A stretch of 10,561 nt of DNA. It comes from Moorella sp. UBA4076 (GTDB taxonomy: Bacteria; Bacillota; DSM-521; Neomoorellales; Neomoorellaceae). Location of the stretch: contig DFYS01000156.1 in assembly GCA_002383405.1 (NCBI GenBank), positions 13,738 to 24,298 on the forward strand, given 5' to 3'. The position numbers and the translations under genes are program-made. The first letter of the stretch is position 1; the number at the start of each line of letters is the position of its first letter. The notes below the pieces were generated by a model. The model ran no database searches. It was not told the origin of the DNA and saw only the letters and a list, made by a program, of their open reading frames with translations. Shown here one piece after another: positions 5,470-10,561 of this stretch.

Positions 5470-5739
5470 TTACTCCTCTCCGGGAACGTAGGCCACGCCT
5501 GACTTGTCCACCTCGACCTCGACTTTGTCGGCGATGCGGACCAGCATCGTATTGTCCTTAATTTTAGAGATCCGGCCATGGACTCCTCCAGCCAGGACAA
5601 CGCGGTCATCCACCTTCAGGTTGCTGAGCATCTCCTGGCGCTGTTTTTGTTGTTTTTGCTGGGGCCGGATCATCAGAAAATAAATGATCCCGAAGAAAAT
5701 CAACATGTAAAAGATGGTAACGGTCCATTGTTGCGACAT
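5470..5739 (-). CDS. yajC: Sec translocase accessory protein YajC
   Basis: YajC associates with SecD and SecF next to the SecYEG channel. The 89-aa product begins MSQQWTV and has one N-terminal membrane helix (about residues 7-25). The conserved IRPQQKQQKQRQEM follows, then the soluble domain LKVDDRVVLAGGVHGRISKI...VEVDKSGVAYV. The ATG at 5739 is preceded by GGAGG (5748-5752, spacer 8 nt); an upstream in-frame codon at 5754 would overlap the ribosome binding site and is rejected. It follows tgt after an 83-nt gap with no visible terminator and lies just ahead of the HD gene. The order tgt-yajC-secD-secF is common in bacteria, which strengthens the call. Confidence 0.95.
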   Translation of the reverse strand: MSQQWTVTIFYMLIFFGIIYFLMIRPQQKQQKQRQEMLSNLKVDDRVVLAGGVHGRISKIKDNTMLVRIADKVEVEVDKSGVAYVPGEE

Positions 5740-5822
5740 AAAACATACCTCCATCCTTACTTATTATTTGGTCTTAATGGCTTATCATTCGACGCATCCC
5801 CGCCAAATACCTGCCCCCCTGA

Positions 5823-6944
5823 TCAGATTTTTCCTGAATTATATCGAGCGTAAAAGCCGGCGGCAAAAGCCTCCAGGTCGCCGGCGGCAATGGCCTGGCG
5901 CAGGCGGTGCATGAGTTTGATCAGGAAATATAGATTGTGGATGGTCGTCAACCTGAGGCCCAGGATCTCCTCCGCTTTCAGCAGGTGGCGGATATAGGCG
6001 CGCGTGTAGTGGCGGCAGGTGTAGCAGTCGCACTCCGGGTCCAGGGGGCGGAAATCGCGGGCATAGGCGGCGTTGCGTACCACCAGCTTGCCGTAAGTGG
6101 TCATCACCGTGCCGTTGCGGGCGATGCGGGTAGGCAGGACGCAGTCAAACATATCCACCCCCCGTTTAACCCCCTCGATCAGGCAATCCGGCGAGCCCAC
6201 CCCCATCAGGTAGCGCGGCCGGTCCGGCGGCAGGCAGTCCTGCAGCTCCTCCAGGATACGGTACATCAGCTCCTTCGGCTCGCCGACACTTAAACCGCCG
6301 ATGCCGTAGCCGGGGAAATCCAGGGCGGTAATCTCGCGGGCGCTGCGGCGGCGCAGTTCCGGGAAAACCCCGCCCTGGATGATGCCAAATACCGCCTGGT
6401 CTTCACGCTGGTGCGCCTTCAGGCAGGCCTCCGCCCAGCGGCTGGTACGCGCCACCCCGGCGGCCGCCTCCTCCAGGCTGACCGGATAGGCGACACACTC
6501 GTCAAAGGCCATGGCAATGTCGGACCCGAGGGCCTCCTGGACCGCCATCGATTCCGCCGGCCCCATGAAATGGCTGGAACCGTCCAGGTGGGAGCGGAAG
6601 GTCACCCCGGCGTCGCTGATCTGGCGCAGCCCGGCCAGGCTGAAGACCTGAAAACCGCCACTATCCGTCAGGATAGGTTTTTCCCAGTGCATAAAATTAT
6701 GCAACCCCCCGGCCGCGCGGACAATACCGGCGCCGGGGCGCAGGTAGAGGTGGTAGGTATTGGCCAGAATAATCTCCGCCCCCAGCCCGGCTACCTCTTC
6801 CGGCGTCATCGTCTTGACAGTGGCCTGGGTGCCGACGGGCATAAAGACCGGCGTCGCGACGCTGCCGTGGGGTGTTGTCAGGCGCCCCAGGCGGGCGGCG
6901 CTGGTGGGATCTTTTTTTAGGACGCTAAAAGTTACAGCTGCCAA
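5823..6944 (-). CDS. tgt: Queuine/preQ1 tRNA-guanine transglycosylase
   Basis: Tgt swaps guanine 34 of tRNAs with GUN anticodons (Asp, Asn, His, Tyr) for preQ1, the committed tRNA step of queuosine synthesis. With the TTG at 6944 the product is 373 aa, the usual length, starting MAAVTFSVLKKDP. Visible motifs are PVFMPVGTQATVK, ILANTYHLYLRPG, DSGGFQVFSL (active-site Asp near 94), YGIGGLSVGE, and GVDMFDCVLPTRIARNG with the nucleophilic Asp near 264. The zinc ligands are Cys305, Cys307, Cys310 (CDCYTC) and His336. The frame stays open to a TTG at 7031, but the 29 extra residues are not family-like; AAAGGA at 6955-6960 supports the internal start. The gene follows queA by about 106 nt and probably shares its transcript. 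Confidence 0.96.
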   Translation of the reverse strand: MAAVTFSVLKKDPTSAARLGRLTTPHGSVATPVFMPVGTQATVKTMTPEEVAGLGAEIILANTYHLYLRPGAGIVRAAGGLHNFMHWEKPILTDSGGFQVFSLAGLRQISDAGVTFRSHLDGSSHFMGPAESMAVQEALGSDIAMAFDECVAYPVSLEEAAAGVARTSRWAEACLKAHQREDQAVFGIIQGGVFPELRRRSAREITALDFPGYGIGGLSVGEPKELMYRILEELQDCLPPDRPRYLMGVGSPDCLIEGVKRGVDMFDCVLPTRIARNGTVMTTYGKLVVRNAAYARDFRPLDPECDCYTCRHYTRAYIRHLLKAEEILGLRLTTIHNLYFLIKLMHRLRQAIAAGDLEAFAAGFYARYNSGKI

Positions 6945-7050
6945 ACGGGTATTTCCTTTCCGAAAATCATCTGCTGCCAAAAACAGCTGCCAGGGCCATC
7001 CCGCCAGAGGGGTGAGGCAGGTTCCTGCCAAGCGCTGGTGCCCGCCCTGC

Positions 7051-8100
7051 TTACAAGATCAGCATGGCGTCGCCGAAGCTGAAGAAACGATACCTCTCCT
7101 GGACCGCCGTCTGGTAGGCGGCCAGGACCCTCTCCCGGCCGTCAAAGGCGCTCACCAGCATGATCAGGGTTGATCCAGGCAAATGAAAATTGGTCAGCAG
7201 GCAGTCGACGGCCTTGAAGCGATAACCGGGGTAGATGAAGATATCCGTCCAGCCGCTGCCGGGTTGGACCCGGCCGCCGGCAGTGGTGACCGTCTCCAGG
7301 GTGCGGACCACCGTCGTACCCACAGCCACCACCCGCCCGCCGCGGGCGCGGGCGGCGTTGATGGCCGCCGCTGCCTCCGCAGTAACGGCGTAGTATTCGG
7401 CGTGCATGTGGTGTTCCTCGATATTGGCTGCCTTGACCGGCCGAAAAGTACCCAGGCCGACATGGAGAAGCAGGTAAACGACCTCTACCCCTTCAGCCTG
7501 CAACTCTTCCAGGAGGCGGGGCGTAAAGTGCAGCCCGGCCGTGGGCGCGGCCGCTGAACCCTCCACACGGGCGTAAACCGTCTGGTATCGCCCCGGGTCC
7601 GCCGGTTTAGTTTTGATATAGGGCGGCAGGGGCATCTCTCCCAGACGGTCCAGCAGGGCTTCCAGAGGTCCGCCCTGGCAGAAAAACTGCAGCACGCGCC
7701 CGCCGGCGTCCGTCAGCGCCACCGCCCGCGCCCGCAGCTCCCCCTGGCCAAAGATTATCTCCGTGCCCACCGGCACCCGCCGGCCCGGCCGCACCAACGC
7801 CTCCCAGGTATCCCGGTCACTCCGGGTGAGGAGCAAAACTTCAATTCTCGCCCCTGTGCCATCACGGCGGCCCCACAGGCGCGCCGGCAGCACGCGGGTG
7901 TCGTTTAAAACCAGGACGTCCCCGCGTTGGAGATAGCGCGGCAGGTCGTAAAAGCGGCGGTGCTCCAGGCAGTCCCGCTCCCGGTGCAGCACCAGGAGCC
8001 GCGAGGCATCGCGCGGCTCTGCTGGTTGCTGGGCAATCAATTCCGGCGGCAGGTCATAGTCGAAATCATCCAGGCGCAACTCTAGCAAGGCTCCATTCAT
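7051..8100 (-). CDS. queA: tRNA preQ1(34) S-adenosylmethionine ribosyltransferase-isomerase
   Basis: QueA transfers the ribosyl part of S-adenosylmethionine to preQ1 in tRNA, making epoxyqueuosine; it acts directly after Tgt. The 349-aa product has the family motifs in order: DFDYDLPPELIAQQPAEPRD (12-31), LNDTRVLPARL (65-75), GEMPLPPYIK (154-163), YQTVYA (172-177), GSAAAPTAGLHFT (181-193), LHVGLGTFRPV (212-222), GTTVVRTLE (261-269) and TNFHLPGSTLIMLVSAF near the C terminus. The ATG at 8100 is preceded by AAAGG (8109-8113, spacer 8 nt), which sits directly at the foot of a 7-bp hairpin. It is the first gene after a strong promoter at 8187-8215 and heads the queA-tgt-yajC-HD unit. Intact. Confidence 0.97.
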   Translation of the reverse strand: MNGALLELRLDDFDYDLPPELIAQQPAEPRDASRLLVLHRERDCLEHRRFYDLPRYLQRGDVLVLNDTRVLPARLWGRRDGTGARIEVLLLTRSDRDTWEALVRPGRRVPVGTEIIFGQGELRARAVALTDAGGRVLQFFCQGGPLEALLDRLGEMPLPPYIKTKPADPGRYQTVYARVEGSAAAPTAGLHFTPRLLEELQAEGVEVVYLLLHVGLGTFRPVKAANIEEHHMHAEYYAVTAEAAAAINAARARGGRVVAVGTTVVRTLETVTTAGGRVQPGSGWTDIFIYPGYRFKAVDCLLTNFHLPGSTLIMLVSAFDGRERVLAAYQTAVQERYRFFSFGDAMLIL

Positions 8101-8108
8101 TGTAAATA

Positions 8109-8180
8109 CCTTTATCGCCCTACGGGCGATGCCTCTTTCATCCTACGGCACCAGGCTGTAGGTTTTCAAAGGCAATTTCG
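8109..8180 (-). promoter_or_regulatory. Structured 5' leader of queA
   Basis: The predicted transcript begins near 8180, about 80 nt ahead of queA. It contains a hairpin CCTAC/GTAGG (8142-8162), which may be enclosed by imperfect pairing of GCCTTT with AAAGAGGC. A 7-bp hairpin ATCGCCC/GGGCGAT (8114-8130) follows, whose foot abuts the ribosome binding site (8109-8113). It does not fit the preQ1-I, -II or -III riboswitch patterns as I know them. It may modulate ribosome access, but this is inference. Confidence 0.4.
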
Positions 8181-8186
8181 ATAAAG

Positions 8187-8215
8187 ATTATACCATGCGT
8201 TACCATAAGGCACAA
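8187..8215 (-). promoter_or_regulatory. Sigma-A promoter of the queA operon, extended -10
   Basis: On the minus strand TTGTGC (8215 to 8210) is followed after 17 nt by TATAAT (8192 to 8187). A TGG immediately ahead of the -10 gives the extended TGnTATAAT form. It lies just downstream of the rsgI terminator, so it marks the start of a new transcription unit. Confidence 0.8.
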
Positions 8216-8236
8216 ATGTTTTGCCTCGGGCGGCCC

Positions 8237-8264
8237 AAAAAAATTACCGGACTATTATCCGGTA
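8237..8264 (-). terminator. Rho-independent terminator after rsgI
   Basis: A 7-bp stem (8258-8264 with 8245-8251) and a 6-nt loop are followed on the minus strand by two residues and seven consecutive T (8243 to 8237). It lies about 77 nt beyond the rsgI stop, ends the sigI-rsgI unit and separates it from the queA promoter. Confidence 0.88.
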
Positions 8265-8340
8265 CCCATTATTGATTCTGCTGCTAAAAGCCTCTTCGGG
8301 TTGTTACTTATGATATCAGTCCCCGCCTGGGACCGCACAA

Positions 8341-9465
8341 TTAGGGGTTGTGGAGCAGCGCCCTGATTTCCCGGGCCATCTCCAGGCCGCTGCGGTCAGC
8401 CGGATTGGCCCGGCCCGGCGGGGAGCCTTTGCTCCGGCCGGCGGACCCTTTATCCCGGCCGGGTGCTTCCGGCTTCTTACCCGGCTGGCCGTTATTGGCG
8501 TCTTGCTCCATTGTTAAGGCTTCACTGCGGTTCGACCCGTCCTGGCCGCGGTCGCCACGGTCGCCATTACCACTCTTACCGCCGTTGCCGCCGGGTTCCG
8601 CCTGCTGCCCCAGGGCCTTTTGCAGGGCTGCACCCAGCCGCTTTTCCTTTTGCAAGAGGTCCTTATCCTCTTGCAGCTTCTCCAATAGCTTTTCCCAGCC
8701 GCCGTCGAATTTCTCCAGCACACTGGCCAGGCCTCCCTTTTGCAATTCGGCAGCCGTAACCGGCAGGCCGTTATCCAGTGCTTCCAGGAGGATGCTGTAC
8801 CTTCCTGCCGAAAGGCCGCTGGCTGCCGCGTGCTGGCGGATTTCCGGCTGGACGGCAGCCGCTTTCACAACCGCCGGGACGCGCGCCTGCTCCAGGATAG
8901 TGCTGGCCTCCCGGGTCAGCTTGCGGCCCAGTTCTTCACCGGCAGCCATCTCCGGCTTATCTGAAGCCTCGGCCGGAACTGGAACCACGGTCACCATCAT
9001 CGCCCCCGGGCGGTCCGGCAGGTAGTAACCCTGGCGTACCGCCTCGCGGGTCAGGATCTGGATGGCTGTAACCACTTTTTCGTCTTTCAGAGCCACGGCG
9101 GCCAGGAGCTTTTCCCCATCGCTGTTTAACCCCCTGGCACTGATAACCTTTTCCCGCTCATCCACCGCCAGCTCCACACTGGGATTAATATCCACATTAA
9201 CGTAATAGGCCGGCAGGCCGGGAACCGGAGGTGCTGCCGCCCGGCGGGCCAGAGGCAGGGCCAGGACCAGCAGCAGCACGATTGCCGCCGCAGCCGCCAT
9301 CACCTGCCAGGGAGGCCTCTTTTTTAAAGGCGGCAGCATCACCTCTTCCCCCACTTCCGGCAGCTGCCCGACCGGGCGCAGGGTACGCCATTCCCCTGCC
9401 GGAGTCAAAACCGTAACCTTATTTCCCTGCCTGGCCACTACCAGCCCCCATTCAGCGTTAAACAC
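8341..9465 (-). CDS. rsgI: Anti-sigma-I factor RsgI
   Basis: RsgI holds the sigma factor SigI at the membrane until a signal triggers its proteolysis. With the GTG at 9465 (behind AAAGAGGTG, spacer about 9 nt) the product is 374 aa; a GTG at 9474 is a possible alternative, giving 377 aa. The N-terminal RsgI domain (about 1-47) would bind SigI in the cytoplasm. One membrane helix follows at about 54-74. The extracytoplasmic region contains VDINPSVEL; the Asn-Pro bond in this motif is the autoproteolysis site described in other RsgI proteins (residues 94-95 here, 97-98 with the longer start). An alpha-helical, Glu/Lys-rich part is followed by a low-complexity Gly/Asn/Asp/Lys tail (about 290-360). 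No carbohydrate-binding module is visible, unlike cellulolytic clostridia. It overlaps sigI by 8 bp, so the pair is co-translated. Confidence 0.88.
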   Translation of the reverse strand: MFNAEWGLVVARQGNKVTVLTPAGEWRTLRPVGQLPEVGEEVMLPPLKKRPPWQVMAAAAAIVLLLVLALPLARRAAAPPVPGLPAYYVNVDINPSVELAVDEREKVISARGLNSDGEKLLAAVALKDEKVVTAIQILTREAVRQGYYLPDRPGAMMVTVVPVPAEASDKPEMAAGEELGRKLTREASTILEQARVPAVVKAAAVQPEIRQHAAASGLSAGRYSILLEALDNGLPVTAAELQKGGLASVLEKFDGGWEKLLEKLQEDKDLLQKEKRLGAALQKALGQQAEPGGNGGKSGNGDRGDRGQDGSNRSEALTMEQDANNGQPGKKPEAPGRDKGSAGRSKGSPPGRANPADRSGLEMAREIRALLHNP

Positions 9466-10180
9466 TGCGACCACCTCTTTTGCCTTGACCTATGTAGTCT
9501 GCCAGGTACTCATAATTGCCCGTGAGCATGATTGCGGCAGCGATTATATACTTGCGGTGGCGCTCCAGGGTTTTACGGCTGGTCTCGACGGACTTTTCCA
9601 GCGCCTTCAAGGGCAGGGCTCGATGTTCCCGGAGGTACCGGCAGAAAAGGGGGTTAGCCGCCACTACCCGGGCGGCCGCCAGGGCGCGGTCGCGGGCGTC
9701 CTGGTGGCGGGGGCTGGTCTTGACCAGATCCTGGAAGGTAATGCCAAACCGGGCCAGTTCCTCCTGAAAGCGCTCGATCTCCTGGTGCCGGTCGGCCTGC
9801 TCGTGGACCAGGTTGATCTCTTCCCCGCCCAGGGGATCGGCGGTAGCCGCCGTATCATTCTCCAGGGCCTGCAGGGACAGCACCCCGCGGTGGCGGCGTT
9901 CCCGGCGGAAATAGTCGATTAAACGGCGGCGGATAACCGTTTCGGCCAGGGTCAAAAAGTTAGAACCGCCATCCGGCCGGTAACAATCAATAGCTTCATT
10001 AAAAGCCATCAAACCAATACTCGCCTCGTCATCCTCCCCCATCCGGATAAACTGGCCTGTGGCCCGGGATACAACGGCCATGATAAAAGGGGTAAAGCGG
10101 CGGATTAATTCTTCCCGCGCCCCGGCGTCCCCATTGCGCGCCTGTACCAGTAACTGATTGGGGTCTGATTCCGGTGGCAC
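9458..10180 (-). CDS. sigI: RNA polymerase sigma factor SigI
   Basis: SigI is a sigma-70-family factor controlled by RsgI, with roles in heat and cell-envelope stress or polysaccharide sensing in other Firmicutes. The sigma-2-like region is visible as REELIRRFTPFIMAVV, GEDDEASIGLMAFNEAID and FLTLAETVIRRRLIDYFRRERR. The C-terminal SigI-type region includes SVETSRKTLERHRKYIIAAAIMLTGNYEYLADYI, typical of this family in place of a standard region 4. The product is about 240 aa from the GTG at 10180, which lies 8 nt behind GAGAGGTGA. A GTG at 10192 is in frame (244 aa), but it lies inside that ribosome binding site. It overlaps rsgI, fixing the pair assignment. No convincing SigI-type autoregulatory promoter was seen upstream. 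Confidence 0.9.
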   Translation of the reverse strand: MPPESDPNQLLVQARNGDAGAREELIRRFTPFIMAVVSRATGQFIRMGEDDEASIGLMAFNEAIDCYRPDGGSNFLTLAETVIRRRLIDYFRRERRHRGVLSLQALENDTAATADPLGGEEINLVHEQADRHQEIERFQEELARFGITFQDLVKTSPRHQDARDRALAAARVVAANPLFCRYLREHRALPLKALEKSVETSRKTLERHRKYIIAAAIMLTGNYEYLADYIGQGKRGGRSV

Positions 10181-10230
10181 TTTACGTATCACCTCTCACA
10201 ATCTTCGTCATCCCCATGGACTATACGTCT

Positions 10231-10247
10231 GCCGGTTGGCTACCGGC
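10231..10247. repeat. Hairpin between the DUF2905 gene and sigI
   Basis: GCCGGT (10231-10236) and ACCGGC (10242-10247) form a perfect 6-bp stem with a 5-nt loop, overlapping the stop codon of the DUF2905 gene. No U-run follows on the minus strand, so complete termination is unlikely. It may slow polymerase or protect the mRNA end ahead of sigI. Confidence 0.35.
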
Positions 10248-10464
10248 GTAAAAATATATTCAGGATAATGGTCAGGATAAGGCTGAGGAGGATTGAGGTA
10301 ACCAGGGGAAAATAAAAAGTAAAGCTGCCCTTCTGGAAATAGATATCCCCCGGCAGGCGCCCCAGGGAAAAGAGTTTCCCCATTCCCAGGAGGAGCAGGC
10401 CCATCAGGACCAGCAGCAGCCCTATCCCCAGCAGCATTTTGCCCAAGAAACTCCAATCGCCCAT
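10240..10464 (-). CDS. DUF2905 family small membrane protein
   Basis: A 74-aa protein of the DUF2905 family; its biochemical role is not known. It has two membrane helices, at about residues 9-29 and 50-71. They are joined by the family-typical LGRLPGDIYFQKGSFTFYFP, with the Gly-Arg-Leu-Pro-Gly-Asp core. The ATG at 10464 follows GGAGGAAG (10471-10478), so the start is secure. Members are commonly found near ruvAB and queA in Firmicutes, which fits the queA operon here. The stop lies 60 nt ahead of the chosen sigI start, on the same strand, without an intrinsic terminator, so the two may share a transcript. A longer overlapping frame (10208-10483) is a shadow. Confidence 0.85.
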   Translation of the reverse strand: MGDWSFLGKMLLGIGLLLVLMGLLLLGMGKLFSLGRLPGDIYFQKGSFTFYFPLVTSILLSLILTIILNIFLRR

Positions 10465-10493
10465 CTGGCTCTTCCTCCGCCAACAGCGTTCTG

Positions 10494-10561
10494 TTAAAAA
10501 TGGCCTATTAATATCGGCAGGCTGCCGGAGTGGGGCAGGTCCCCTTCAGGCGCCACTTCGC
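10494..10561 (-). CDS. Possible C-terminal end of an upstream gene (partial)
   Basis: On the minus strand a frame running in from the window edge reads EVAPEGDLPHSGSLPILIGHF and stops at TAA (10496 to 10494), 29 nt before the DUF2905 start. Its codons look coding, but about 21 residues are too few to identify it. From gene order in related Firmicutes ruvB is the likeliest neighbour, but this tail does not show a RuvB motif. It could also be non-coding. Confidence 0.35.
   Translation of the reverse strand, partial: EVAPEGDLPHSGSLPILIGHF

Noticed and set aside
8101..8192. preQ1 riboswitch ahead of queA
   Set aside because: The hairpins and loops do not match the preQ1-I core or its A-rich tail; kept only as an unassigned structured leader.
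10193..10240. SigI-type autoregulatory promoter upstream of sigI
   Set aside because: A CGAA is present near 10205-10210, but no C-rich -35 lies at the right distance.
10208..10483. Overlapping 91-aa frame on the minus strand covering the DUF2905 gene
   Set aside because: It is a shadow frame; the 10240-10464 frame has a good ribosome binding site and clear family features.

Overview
The window looks like chromosomal DNA from a moderately GC-rich, Gram-positive anaerobe of the Clostridia/Moorella type, probably a thermophile. I infer this from family resemblance and gene order: a SigI/RsgI pair, queA-tgt-yajC-HD gene-secD-secF in a row, strong AGGAGG-type ribosome binding sites, and frequent TTG and GTG starts. 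No database search was possible, so the taxon is a guess. Nearly all genes lie on the minus strand; the one clear exception is a small ribbon-helix-helix gene at 1381-1656.

Right part (10561 to about 8237, read leftward on the minus strand). It holds the possible end of an unidentified gene, a small DUF2905 membrane protein, the alternative sigma factor SigI, and its membrane-bound anti-sigma factor RsgI. The rsgI gene is followed by a textbook rho-independent terminator (8237-8264).

Middle part (8215 to about 4441). A strong sigma-A promoter (8187-8215) drives queA (epoxyqueuosine synthesis) and tgt (preQ1 exchange into tRNA), the two steps that install and elaborate the queuosine base. They are followed by yajC (Sec translocase accessory) and an HD-domain metal-dependent hydrolase whose start lies 6 nt after yajC. 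A gene-free stretch of about 357 bp follows; it holds a G-rich tract, several hairpins and a 28-bp element present twice.

Sec part (4440 to 1793). A near-consensus sigma-A promoter (4412-4440) precedes a leader of roughly 320 nt with several hairpins. secD and secF follow, overlapping by one base, and end at a shared bidirectional terminator (1793-1842). SecD, SecF and YajC form the SecYEG accessory complex that uses the proton/sodium gradient to help export, so most of the middle and left of the window serves protein secretion.

Left part (1660 to 1). This is visibly more AT-rich between about 680 and 1800. It carries a BrnT/BrnA type II toxin-antitoxin pair on the minus strand and, divergently, a second BrnA/CopG-like ribbon-helix-helix gene on the plus strand. 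Their promoters overlap in a region of about 70 bp. A near-perfect sigma-A promoter at 689-717 points antisense into brnA. Beyond it is an unrecognised, Ala/Leu-rich polytopic membrane protein (110-598). The most unusual items are the divergent ribbon-helix-helix/BrnTA arrangement, the long structured secDF leader and the duplicated element upstream of it. None of these by itself proves a new system.
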